Origin: Holophagaceae bacterium UBA1801
GTDB lineage: Bacteria; Acidobacteriota; Holophagae; Holophagales; Holophagaceae
Assembly (NCBI GenBank): GCA_002319925.1
Contig: DCFP01000048.1
Span: 1 to 29,446, forward strand
Length of the DNA: 29,446 nucleotides
Reading direction: 5' to 3'
The notes beneath the pieces are model-generated. The model searched no databases. It saw only the letters and a list, made by a program, of their open reading frames with translations, and was not told the origin of the DNA. Shown here in pieces: positions 7,668 to 16,034 of this stretch (position 1 is the first letter of the stretch; every line of letters begins with the position of its first letter). Made by a program: the position numbers and the translations under genes.

Positions 7668-10600
7668 TCACTGTCCCACCACGGCGGTAGTGGTCGTTTC
7701 CTGGCTGAGCCGCATGCCCGGATTATTGAGCGGGTCGTAGGTAAAGGTCTGGGTCACATTGTTGGTTCCGATGGTCCGCACCGATTTGGTCAGGTAGGCT
7801 CCCTGATACTCGAAGCTTTCAATGGTCGTCCCTGACGCATTCGCCTGGGAACGAAGCCTACCGAGGCCATCGTAGACCAGGTTTCGGATGCGCGGCCTGC
7901 TGGTGGGATCGGTGCCCACCTCGGTCAGCGTCAAGGCCTTGTTCAGGGCGTTGAAGTTGGTGAAAAGCTGGGTGCCCGTCTCGGGTTCGTATTTGCTGAT
8001 GAGACGGCTCAAGCCATCGTAGAGGAAGGTGCGTATTTGGGAGGATCCGTCTGCCGCGGACGTAACAGTCACCGAGGTTTTGTTGCCATAGCCGTCGTAG
8101 GTGTAGGAGGTCAAATCTCCATTGGGGGCCGTAACGGAAACCACTTGGCCGAAGGGATCTTTCCTGGTGATCGTGACGAGGTTCAGATAGGTGCGCTTAG
8201 GGTCAACAACGTCGGGAGGGGCTGGCGTTGGATCCACCGTCTGTTTGATGATGTCATTCACGCCATCCGTGGAATAGGCATAGTCGATCCTTTTTCCCGT
8301 GAAGGAGGTTTCGGAGGTCTTCCGGTCCAGGACATCGTAGGCAGTGGTGCTCTGGCGCCGCAGCTCGTTCGTGAACACTCCTTTCGAAGCAGCCTGCTTA
8401 GAGGGGTATTCATCGACTTGGACTACTCGGCCATGAAGATCATAGGTGGGCACTGTCATCGTGCCATCGGGGTGGATGGTCTGGATCACCCGGCCAAATC
8501 CATCCCTGGATTCAATCGTGATTTTATTGACCTGTGTCGTGCGGGTCGTCCACTCATCGAGATAAGCGATATTAATGGTCTCCTCGCCATCCTTGGCAAT
8601 CACAGTAGGGCGTCCATACAGGTCATACGTGGTACTGGTTGAGAGGTTCTTTTGATCGGTCACCAGTTGGGGGCGGAAACCGTTATCAAAGTTCCCTTGA
8701 GTTTTTTGGAGCGTTGTCGTTCCATTTAGATCTTGAAAAGCCGTATTCCAAGCGGTGGGTAACCCGGTAACTCCATCGTCTCCGTACTGGATGGTCAACG
8801 TGCTAGGAGAGGCTAGGGCTGTTCCATTCTCTACGTGATAGACATTCTGCGTGGACAATCGGCCATTCGCATCGTAGGAAAAGCTGGACCCGTGCTGAAG
8901 GTTCGCATTGTTCACGTAGGTTTTCATAAGCTGAAGTGCAGGCGGGTTTACCTTGTCCCATATGTTCACCGTCGTGTAGGTGCCGGGTGAGAGCTTGGTG
9001 GTTCCATCGGCGGGGCTGTACCTAACCGTTTCCGTCTGATACGCCTGCTGGGTTTCTAGCATGGCCCATTGGGGGTTGAAGTGAGGGGTGTAATCCATGA
9101 CCTTGGTCCAGGAAGTCCACGGATTTCCGCTGAAGAGCGTAGTGGCCATTTGAGTCTGGATGGCGGCGAAGTCGACAGGCTTGAACACTCGTTGATAGGA
9201 GAGTTCACCCGTGCGAGCGTGCTTCGTGCTTTGCAAATAGCTACATTTCTGGTCCAACCCCGTTCCAATGGAGATGTTATAGGCCGTTTCCGTCGTAAAA
9301 CTCTGATGCTCTACGGAGGCACTGATTGGGTAATGGTTATCGGTCAATTCCCATCGCGTCAGGAAGCCATTGCTGAAATCGGTGGGGTTGTCCTGTACGC
9401 TGGCAAGGTTCGTCACGTCTCCGTAACTGTAGGTTTCCGTGCGATCTGACTCTCCCAGACCCCAATAGTCCGTGTGGGTGACGGAGATGGCTGAACCAGC
9501 TAACGGGCTCTGCGAAACGGTTCGCGTCCACGTGAGCGTGTGTAAGGCGCTGGATTTTCCGCTCTGGTCCGACTCCACAACTTGGGTCGCACCTGAAACC
9601 ACGTCCGTTCCACCTCCGTTTGCGTCATTGGCACCCAAAGCGGTGTTTTGTGGCTGGACGATCCCATACGTCGTCATGGAAAAATCGCTGCGCACACTTT
9701 GTGGGTCCGTGAAATGGATCTGGGCGGGCCAATTCCCGGCGTAGACGTATCCCAGTAACCAGGTTCTGGGGGCAGGAGAACTATTCGAGGCCTTGGTGCC
9801 CGGCGCAGCTTGAAAACTGGAGGAAGGAAGTCCACTCGGATTTCCGATCGTAACCTTCGTAGGCACGCCTATCCACTGCGTCGGTGCCGGGGAATAAATA
9901 GCATCAATCTGGGGAGTGGGTGAATTTACGCTGGAAATGGATACAGGACCCGGAGGTCCGCCTTGTACGAGCATGCTAGGGGCACTGAAGCCTACAAAAT
10001 CCACGCGAGCCAGGTCGCGGATCACCATGTTCGAAAGGAATGTCCCCACTTGCAGAGGCGTGAATCGAGCCATTTGAACCGTGAATCCCTGGCTGCGCTG
10101 GTTCCGAACCTCCACGCTCACGATGCCTGTCACCGCGTTTCTAGACCAATGGAAGGTCACCCAATGGTTGAAGCGATCCTTGATCAGGAGTGGTAAGTAA
10201 GCAGTGCTTGTTTGGCAGACCTCAGGGCCATCCTTTTTAGGGATCTGGACATAGCCGGGGATGAAAGCGAACACTCGGCAAAGGTTCTTGTCGGCAAGTA
10301 GGATTTCACCAGTCTGATTGGCGTTGTAAGTTAACTTATTATTATCGTTAATAAAGCCTAGCGTCTCCAAACCCGATTCCAGATTGGGAACCCATTTGGA
10401 CGTGAACTGAGTGATGGTCGTCCCACCTGGGCCTGCGACCGATTGAGGGTTTGTCTTGGCCATCACCATGGAGGCATCGTTGCTCACCCATACGGAGATC
10501 GGCTGAGGGTTGGTCGTGCTCGTGAGAAGATTTCCGGTCGCCGGAAGGTTGAAGCCAAAGGCTCCGGCAGCCGTGATAACAGGGACTAAGGCCGTATAGG

Positions 10601-11093
10601 TCAGGCAGCCGGTGCCTTTTTGCAGAACGCCGTTTAGGATATCCCCACCCAGATTGAGGAAATCGCCCTGGGTGACCACACGGCCATCTTCCAGCACATA
10701 CCGGGTGGAGCCGGATGCTTCCGTAATGCCGGGCAGACTAATCTCGGCGGACATGGGACATTGGGTATTGCCTGATCCGATCACCTGAGCCAATCCGTTA
10801 TAGCCCAACAGGCCATTTTTTGATTTCATGACCGGCGAGCAGTTAATCCTGAGAGAGACAGGGAACGGGATTTCCCCAGGCATTGTGGCAAGAGGAATGG
10901 TGATCCCAAGCTTTCCCGTGCGAGGTTCCACCTGCCAGCCGTCGGTCTTAGGATCGGCTTCTAGGGGATCCGTCAGCTTGAAGTTGTCCACGGGAACGAC
11001 GGGACTTGCCGTCTGGGCCAGGACCGGGAGTATCCCCACCTGCGAGGAAACCAGCACCAAAAGCAACCAATGGGATTTACCTATTCTGGACAT
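7668..11093 (-). CDS. Large secreted YD-repeat (Rhs-type) protein, without Rhs core
   Basis: 1141 residues from ATG 11093, chosen because GAGGAAG lies 4-5 nt upstream and the next residues (MSRIGKSHWLLLVLVSSQVG) form a clean signal peptide ending VLAQ. A longer start at 11150 would bury it. The N-terminal part (about 35-110: GKLGITIPLATMPGEIPFPV) resembles the opening of SpvB/TcB-like and Rhs shells. Residues about 800-1130 carry YD repeats such as YDLYGRPTV, DGFGRVIQT, YTYDGYGNKT, FLYDGLSRL and LVYDGLGRL. It ends soon after a last YD unit, with no Rhs core and no toxin domain. The stop overlaps an alternative GTG start of the next gene. The two products may form two parts of one shell, as TcB and TcC do, but each has its own signal peptide. 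Proposed export: Sec to the periplasm or surface. Confidence 0.9.
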   Translation of the reverse strand: MSRIGKSHWLLLVLVSSQVGILPVLAQTASPVVPVDNFKLTDPLEADPKTDGWQVEPRTGKLGITIPLATMPGEIPFPVSLRINCSPVMKSKNGLLGYNGLAQVIGSGNTQCPMSAEISLPGITEASGSTRYVLEDGRVVTQGDFLNLGGDILNGVLQKGTGCLTYTALVPVITAAGAFGFNLPATGNLLTSTTNPQPISVWVSNDASMVMAKTNPQSVAGPGGTTITQFTSKWVPNLESGLETLGFINDNNKLTYNANQTGEILLADKNLCRVFAFIPGYVQIPKKDGPEVCQTSTAYLPLLIKDRFNHWVTFHWSRNAVTGIVSVEVRNQRSQGFTVQMARFTPLQVGTFLSNMVIRDLARVDFVGFSAPSMLVQGGPPGPVSISSVNSPTPQIDAIYSPAPTQWIGVPTKVTIGNPSGLPSSSFQAAPGTKASNSSPAPRTWLLGYVYAGNWPAQIHFTDPQSVRSDFSMTTYGIVQPQNTALGANDANGGGTDVVSGATQVVESDQSGKSSALHTLTWTRTVSQSPLAGSAISVTHTDYWGLGESDRTETYSYGDVTNLASVQDNPTDFSNGFLTRWELTDNHYPISASVEHQSFTTETAYNISIGTGLDQKCSYLQSTKHARTGELSYQRVFKPVDFAAIQTQMATTLFSGNPWTSWTKVMDYTPHFNPQWAMLETQQAYQTETVRYSPADGTTKLSPGTYTTVNIWDKVNPPALQLMKTYVNNANLQHGSSFSYDANGRLSTQNVYHVENGTALASPSTLTIQYGDDGVTGLPTAWNTAFQDLNGTTTLQKTQGNFDNGFRPQLVTDQKNLSTSTTYDLYGRPTVIAKDGEETINIAYLDEWTTRTTQVNKITIESRDGFGRVIQTIHPDGTMTVPTYDLHGRVVQVDEYPSKQAASKGVFTNELRRQSTTAYDVLDRKTSETSFTGKRIDYAYSTDGVNDIIKQTVDPTPAPPDVVDPKRTYLNLVTITRKDPFGQVVSVTAPNGDLTSYTYDGYGNKTSVTVTSAADGSSQIRTFLYDGLSRLISKYEPETGTQLFTNFNALNKALTLTEVGTDPTSRPRIRNLVYDGLGRLRSQANASGTTIESFEYQGAYLTKSVRTIGTNNVTQTFTYDPLNNPGMRLSQETTTTAVVGQ

Positions 11094-11148
11094 AAATCTT
11101 CCTCTGCCTGCCATTTCTTCCTCCGGCACTCCCCACTGATCCAACGAC

Positions 11149-11192
11149 AATTCATTTCAGCCTAACAAGGAGTAGGCTTCACGAAATGAATT
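11149..11192 (-). promoter_or_regulatory. Long inverted repeat upstream of the Rhs genes
   Basis: AATTCATTTC (11149-11158) and GAAATGAATT (11183-11192) are perfectly complementary. Inside them AGCCTA pairs with TAGGCT, with a TCAC bulge and an eight-base loop. The element sits 56-99 nt before the start of the first Rhs gene, in what would be its promoter or 5' leader. It may be an operator or an RNA hairpin controlling Rhs expression. No T-tract suggests a terminator. Confidence 0.5.
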
Positions 11193-11977
11193 TCTCTTTA
11201 GCCAGCCCGATCCGTGATTCATGTCATAGGGATTCAGAATCACCAGAAGGATTGCGAACAATTAATGGATTTAAACGATATGGATCTCCGTTATGTCTTT
11301 GAGTTTACGCGGCAGACTGTCAACTATAAGCCGATGGTCCCGCGTCTTCATCCGGGGAAGCCAATGCCTGCCTTATGATCGGATTTGAGCATACGCTTGA
11401 AGGAAGGGGGATTGCATGGGGAAACAACCTTTTTGATCCGAGTGAAGTTGATGAGGGTCCATCCTTGTTCGAGCACCATTTCTGGATCGTTTTCTCGAAT
11501 TTTTGGCAAATCCGACAAAAATAATTTTCTGCAATTTGATCCATCTTCAAAATATATACAATTAAGGGAAAGGGAATTTATATAACCCGAATGATGTTTT
11601 TCGTGGTTATAAAGGAAATCCGAAAATCGACGTGTGGAGCGAGGCTACAACATCAGCGCTCTCCCCTACGCGAAATCCTGGCGCAGACAATCCGCTCGGC
11701 GATCATTACCCCGCTTACTCCAAAGAGATGGTTCTACGTGATCGAAGGACGCCGGGTCCCTGTGTATCTCGCCCAGGCGATCCGCTGAACATCAGCTTAT
11801 GGCCCACTGGATGCTTTTATGACCGGATTCAGCGAAGAACCGGTTCCCCCTGTCTATCCTGTCGCAACTGTCAGAAGAGTTCGCCCTGTTCGCATCCCGC
11901 TTCGCATGATTCGTCTGATTCGCTGGAAGCTAAACATGGCTGGCCTGGGAGACATGTGAAATACGTCTACTTTGGTT
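11193..11977. other. Gene-poor spacer between primase-polymerase and Rhs genes
   Basis: 785 bp with no convincing gene. A plus-strand ORF ends in a protein-like segment (PLTPKRWFYVIEGRRVPVYL, about 11719-11778) but has no ribosome site and an implausible N-terminus; it may be a remnant. Positions about 11849-11930 contain short units repeated every 9-10 nt (CCTGTCTATCCTGTCG..., then TTCGCATGATTCGTCTGATT), similar in style to the repeat at 21.9 kb. The part near 11193-11340 should hold the promoter of the Rhs genes, but I see no strong -35/-10 pair. Confidence 0.4.
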
Positions 11978-13216
11978 TTAAGGAATGGTGGACACTTGGT
12001 GCTCTACCCGTAGAGAGCCAACATGCTTAATAAGGGCGCAGCCTGCAGTTCTGCCTTCCAGTACCTGTCTTATCCGTTCTGACTCCAATACCGTTTTGCA
12101 GAAGCTAGCGAAGTCGAGTCTTGGAACACAGAAGATCCGCTTACGCGTGGATCTAATTCGACGGATATCCTGCCTCACAAGTTCATCCCCTAGACTTATC
12201 TCTGTGAGATCAGATTGACCGATCGCCCATTCAAGAAAATCACGAATTTGCTTCACCGGGATGCGATGACGCTGAGGCATCGTTAAATACTCTCTCAGGA
12301 TGCACACAGCTTCACTGAGCCTTACCCTGTCGCGTTGGCGGGCTTCCATTCGCAAATACGCTTTTCTACCTGCCGCCGGAATGATATCGACCGCGTGTGT
12401 GCAAGCCTCCCATAACTCAACATTGCTCCACGGATATGGGGTTCCATCACGATCGATGCACCGCTGATTCCACGGGTTTGGACCGTGAGTAAGCATGTGA
12501 AAGGCTAGTTCTGGATCGAGATCAAGATACTGCACGAGATGCGCGACGACTCCCATCAGGGTTCTGTGTCCACCACGTTTTGAAACCGAAACCGGAGCAC
12601 GAAGCTTGAGATAGGTGCAGGCATGTGCGATTCGATCTCTCCGTGGGCGAGTGTCTCGAAGGAAAGGAACCGATTGCCGCCAGAATTTTCCCCTGGGGAG
12701 GAAAAGGTGCGGATCGCAAATTGGCGGAAGTGTCCAAAGCGAGCGCGGTTGATAGAGCCTCCCAGCTCTTTGTGTGCCTGGTACAGCGATCAATGAACGG
12801 GGTCCAAATTTGAAATCCATTTCCCGACGGATGCCGTCTTCGTCATGTGGATGGCAGAGATGATTTTTTAAGAATTCCAAAGAAAATAATTTGGGGAGGC
12901 GCATGTAAAGATGTGCCCCGTGTGCCGGAGTCTCCACGGTTAGAGGAACAACACCTGCTTCCAAAGCGATAGACGTTTGGCGCTCTACCTCTTCTGGCGT
13001 GTCACAGTCCAGTACCCAAAGCGGGCTCTTGATCAAGATGCCCACTCCGGAACCTCGCATCAGCCACCGCACAGCCGAGGACACGCCACGAGCCCCGATT
13101 TCATCTTGATAGGTAAACCATTTTTGACGGGTGCGCTTCTCGCAGGGGATCAACTCCAAAAACGTAGAGCCCATTTCAGCGAGGCCCTCGAGCCAACTGA
13201 TGACAAGAGCATCCAT
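11978..13216 (-). CDS. Primase-polymerase (Prim-Pol/AEP) replication protein of the island
   Basis: 412 residues. The N-terminal half is a bifunctional DNA primase/polymerase domain. WVLDCDTPEE (67-76) gives the metal-binding D70 and D72. AHGAHLYM (98-105) supplies the conserved histidine, and MDFKFGPRSLIAVPGTQ (133-149) is the third motif with D134. The C-terminal half (about 190-412) is a helical region rich in basic residues that could bind origin DNA. No helicase Walker motif is visible, so it is shorter than fused primase-helicases. Such proteins start DNA replication of phage satellites and integrative elements. It lies 73 bp downstream of the AlpA-like gene, on the same strand. The start ATG 13216 has a poor ribosome site; an in-frame stop just upstream excludes a longer form. 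Confidence 0.85.
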   Translation of the reverse strand: MDALVISWLEGLAEMGSTFLELIPCEKRTRQKWFTYQDEIGARGVSSAVRWLMRGSGVGILIKSPLWVLDCDTPEEVERQTSIALEAGVVPLTVETPAHGAHLYMRLPKLFSLEFLKNHLCHPHDEDGIRREMDFKFGPRSLIAVPGTQRAGRLYQPRSLWTLPPICDPHLFLPRGKFWRQSVPFLRDTRPRRDRIAHACTYLKLRAPVSVSKRGGHRTLMGVVAHLVQYLDLDPELAFHMLTHGPNPWNQRCIDRDGTPYPWSNVELWEACTHAVDIIPAAGRKAYLRMEARQRDRVRLSEAVCILREYLTMPQRHRIPVKQIRDFLEWAIGQSDLTEISLGDELVRQDIRRIRSTRKRIFCVPRLDFASFCKTVLESERIRQVLEGRTAGCALIKHVGSLRVEHQVSTIP

Positions 13217-13289
13217 GCGTGCGGAACCGTGTTATTTGGCATAACAAGAGGAGACGCCATGCGCGTCTCTGCCCGGTTGGCTCTTCATC

Positions 13290-13532
13290 TCAAACTCCCT
13301 TCTTCACGCGGGTTTCAAGCCACGCATCCAGGTCCGCTTGCCGGTAACGGATGAGACGGCCCACGCGGACATATGCGGGACCGAAACGCTTAGCTCGCCA
13401 ATCTGCCAAGGTCAACGGGGAAATCGGTTTCTCTGCACCACCGATGTAACGTCCCGCTGCTTCGGGATCGAACAAGGTCGACAAGGGTGTGACCACCATT
13501 TCGCTGGTGCAACTTTGGGGATGATTGTTCAT
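13290..13532 (-). CDS. AlpA/excisionase-like helix-turn-helix protein
   Basis: 80 residues from ATG 13532, chosen because AAGGAGG stands 6 nt upstream; a longer frame to 13577 would overlap the promoter. Residues about 20-75 (LFDPEAAGRYIGG... then ADWRAKRFGPAYVRVGRLIR) form the small winged-helix DNA-binding domain of the HTH_17/AlpA/Xis type, including the usual GPAYVRVGR-IRY wing and a final DLDAWLETR helix. Members act as excisionases and as activators of integrase or replication genes in prophages and satellites. It is placed between the integrase side and the primase-polymerase, the order known from PICI-like islands. It is probably the element's switch protein. Confidence 0.85.
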   Translation of the reverse strand: MNNHPQSCTSEMVVTPLSTLFDPEAAGRYIGGAEKPISPLTLADWRAKRFGPAYVRVGRLIRYRQADLDAWLETRVKKGV

Positions 13533-13563
13533 GCATTGCCTCCTTACGGGAGACAATGTGGAT

Positions 13564-13591
13564 CCCATATGCCGCACAAGGGAGAAGTCAA
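13564..13591 (-). promoter_or_regulatory. Promoter of the AlpA-like gene
   Basis: On the minus strand, TTGACT (13586-13591), a 16-bp spacer and TATGGG (13564-13569) form a sigma-70-type promoter. It lies 32 nt before the alpA start and immediately after the stop of the upstream 251-codon gene. The alpA and primase-polymerase genes can thus be switched on independently of the integrase. Confidence 0.5.
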
Positions 13592-14347
13592 CTACACGAG
13601 GGTTTGTGCGTACCGCTTCGCTTCCCTATATTCACGTTCGCCCCAGCGACTCCTTGGTTTATCCCCTGAAACAAGTTCATAGATAATTCTTGCAAGGGGC
13701 TTAAGGTTTTCCATTGAACATTTTCGTAATTGCAGTACATGTACACACTTATCAAATAGGTGTGATACAGGGGATCCACTTTCGACTCTATAAATGGATT
13801 TAACGCCATTAAATATGTCTGCTTTTTTTATTAGGTCGGCTTTTCTATTCGTACACATATTGGCGAGTGCTTTAAGTTGTTCGATTCGATATAACCAAAC
13901 CTCGCACCCTGTAATGAAGAATCTTTTCTCGATCATGTCTTCATTTGAATGTAGATCTAGCGATTTAATAGAATTATTAAATCGAGGGTTGCATTCTATT
14001 CCCTCGGCTTTATCTCGTAATTCCAGCAAAGCCGTGTTCATTAGCTCATTGCGACCAATATAGAAAGCAGCCTCAGCAGCGGGCCAATCAAGAGCATCCA
14101 GAGCAGCAGCAAGATCATCTGCAGCAGTGGCAAGATTTCCTAATTGGTCAGCGGCCTTATTGTAACTTGTTGAGTCTTTTTCATCTTGGTAACTCATTTC
14201 AAACCCAACAACTAGAAATTTGAAAGCGATATTACTCCCAAGTAGTAAATCAACACCTTTATTCCAAAGTTGTCTTTCCCTCTGTGTTTGGAGGATCGGG
14301 TCCTTTCTGATGTAAAATCTTCTCATAAGGCGCTCGATTAAATACAT
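13592..14347 (-). CDS. Unknown AT-rich gene between integrase and AlpA
   Basis: 251 residues, no signal peptide. Hydrophobic residues about 32-50 (DLLLGSNIAFKFLVVGFEM) could be a weak membrane-associated helix. Then follows an Asp/Ala-rich helical region (LATAADDLAAALDALDW, about 73-90), and the C-terminus is basic (SRWGEREYREAKRYAQ). I recognise no family or catalytic motif. Codon and base use are AT-rich compared with the integrase and primase on either side, suggesting separate acquisition. The ATG at 14347 has only a distant GGGGGA; a second ATG eight codons in is possible. In P4- and PICI-like islands the segment next to the integrase often carries exchangeable anti-phage genes, so a defence role is a reasonable guess and no more. 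Confidence 0.65.
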   Translation of the reverse strand: MYLIERLMRRFYIRKDPILQTQRERQLWNKGVDLLLGSNIAFKFLVVGFEMSYQDEKDSTSYNKAADQLGNLATAADDLAAALDALDWPAAEAAFYIGRNELMNTALLELRDKAEGIECNPRFNNSIKSLDLHSNEDMIEKRFFITGCEVWLYRIEQLKALANMCTNRKADLIKKADIFNGVKSIYRVESGSPVSHLFDKCVHVLQLRKCSMENLKPLARIIYELVSGDKPRSRWGEREYREAKRYAQTLV

Positions 14348-14401
14348 CCTAAATTTCTATTTCCCCCGATTTTAAATCAAAACCATGAAAGCGAAAAGTC
14401 T

Positions 14402-14423
14402 AAATATTGCAGAATATTTTTTT
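14402..14423 (+). terminator. Weak AT-rich hairpin with T-run between integrase and unknown gene
   Basis: AAATATT-GCAG-AATATTT followed by a T-run (to 14423) on the plus strand. The stem is all A-T, so termination would be weak. It lies in the 137-bp gap downstream of the integrase stop. It could also be chance in AT-rich DNA. Confidence 0.2.
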
Positions 14424-14484
14424 CTCGAAATACCTAAAAAAGCTGGAAGAACCTACTATTTCGAGTTCAAACGAAATCATAAAA

Positions 14485-15873
14485 TCATTCCGCAACCTGA
14501 AGACCCTTGCCCATGGTTGTACGGTGAGTTTGGATTTCCTTTTCGAGATCGATGGATCCATCCAAGAGACCAGCGATCCGGCTTCCAATCGCTTCGGCCG
14601 CCTCATGCAGTGGGTTACCACTCACACGGGCATATACCGCTGTGACAGATCCCGCAGCATGACCCAGCAGCCCGGCAATGAATGGCATGGGGTAGCCGAG
14701 TCGCACTCCCATGGAGGCTAGTGAGCGACGAAGGTCATGTAGCGTCACATCCTCAATGTTCACTTTCAACAGCTTAGGAGCTTTTTTCTTCTCCTGAAGG
14801 AGGGTCACTGCTTCTCGGATCTTCTCCCATGGATCCTGAAGGTTCACGAGGCTGGTTCCGGTTCGCCTTCCGACGATAACATGTGGATTTCCCAAAGTTG
14901 CTTCGTGAGCCTCTAGAAGCGCCTTGGCAGCGCTGCAGAGAGGCACCAAACGGGTCCCCGCCTTCTTAACCGTCTTGTGGTGCTTGAGGCGAATGACACC
15001 CGCTTCTAGGTCAACATCGTCCCATGTAAGGGCGGGGATCTCTCGTGCCTTGTCGCCGATCAGTTCCGATTTCCGCAGGCCCGTGAGCAAGAGCAACCGG
15101 ATGGCCAATAGAATCTGGGGGTCTTCCGACTCCAGAAGGTGCGCACCGCGCTTGACCCCTGCATGGGTAGGCGCGAGGGCACGCAGCGCTTCCCCCAAGG
15201 CCACCAGCTCGCGATCAGATAGATAACGTTCCTTTTTATTCTCGTCTGCCCGGTCTTGTCCTCTTGCAGGATTGGAACCGATGGGTCGCAGACCCCAAAG
15301 CTCAGCCTTGGCGAAGAGTTTCGAGCACACGGCTCTGACCCGATTGGCCTGGGTAGGTGTGGCCTTCCTGTCGGGAGCGTCCGTCTTGAGCTTGGAAAGC
15401 AGTTCCGCAATATCGGCAGGCTCCACATCTTTCGCGCGCTTGGACCCTAAGGCGGGAAGAATGTGCCGATCAAGCAACCGTTTTGATTCCTTGGCCCACC
15501 CCTTACCGGGTTTCACGTCCAGGTGTTCCGCCTCAAATCGCTTGGCCAGCTCCCGGACCGTGGAAGCCTGACGCTCTACTCGTTTTTGATCGGAAGGATT
15601 GTGACCTTCCCGGATATCGCTCCATCGAGCCAGGGCGGTGCTGGTGGCCTGTTCGACGGACATGTCGGGAAACTTGCCAAGGGTGAGGGTCTTCTGTCGG
15701 CCATGCAGCCGGAACCGCAACACAAAAGACTTGAACCCAGCCGGGGTGACCTGGACATACAGGCCCCTGACACCTTCTCCACGCTTAGGAACGAGAGGGA
15801 CTGGATAGGTCGTGGCTTTCGGCTTGAGGCTTTCAATTTCGGTTTTTGTAGATACACCGGCAAGGTTGGCCAT
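14485..15873 (-). CDS. P4-type tyrosine site-specific integrase
   Basis: 462 residues, normal for P4-like integrases. An N-terminal DUF4102-type arm-binding domain is visible (about 10-95: GLYVQVTPAGFKSFVLRF, then KTLTLGKFPDMSVEQA), then a core-binding helical domain (about 105-190) and the catalytic domain (215-430). The active-site residues are present: R267 in LTGLRKSE, a lysine near 300-303, H379 and R382 in LHDLRR, H405 in LLGH and Y414 in TAVYARV. The enzyme should recombine the island with the 3' part of a tRNA. Its start lies 162 bp from the tRNA-Arg 3' half at 16035-16084, which must be its attachment site. AGGTGA stands 4 nt before the ATG. It appears intact and functional. Confidence 0.97.
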   Translation of the reverse strand: MANLAGVSTKTEIESLKPKATTYPVPLVPKRGEGVRGLYVQVTPAGFKSFVLRFRLHGRQKTLTLGKFPDMSVEQATSTALARWSDIREGHNPSDQKRVERQASTVRELAKRFEAEHLDVKPGKGWAKESKRLLDRHILPALGSKRAKDVEPADIAELLSKLKTDAPDRKATPTQANRVRAVCSKLFAKAELWGLRPIGSNPARGQDRADENKKERYLSDRELVALGEALRALAPTHAGVKRGAHLLESEDPQILLAIRLLLLTGLRKSELIGDKAREIPALTWDDVDLEAGVIRLKHHKTVKKAGTRLVPLCSAAKALLEAHEATLGNPHVIVGRRTGTSLVNLQDPWEKIREAVTLLQEKKKAPKLLKVNIEDVTLHDLRRSLASMGVRLGYPMPFIAGLLGHAAGSVTAVYARVSGNPLHEAAEAIGSRIAGLLDGSIDLEKEIQTHRTTMGKGLQVAE

Positions 15874-15883
15874 GTTTCACCTA

Positions 15884-15922
15884 TGGCGATAGTATACTTT
15901 CGTCGCCACACCATCGCCACAC
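15884..15922 (-). promoter_or_regulatory. Integrase promoter region with tandem 11-bp repeats
   Basis: On the minus strand two adjacent 11-bp copies of GTGTGGCGAYG (15912-15922 and 15901-15911) precede a TATACT -10 box (15891-15896). An inverted half-site, TCGCCA (15884-15889), follows it. The repeats cover the expected -35 position, so a repressor or the AlpA-like protein could bind there, or they may be integrase arm sites. The -35 itself is weak. Confidence 0.5.
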
Positions 15923-16034
15923 TCTGGACCAAGTTTGATCGACTTGTTCCTATTTTGGTCAACATTCAAGGCCTCTAATAGCAACATTAACCAGAGAAAA
16001 TATGTTTGGGCCTATGGAGATCGATGTCATACAA

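Noticed and set aside
14385..14645. Plus-strand frame beginning in the integrase 3' spacer
   Set aside because: More than half of it is antisense to the integrase, and no ribosome site precedes it.
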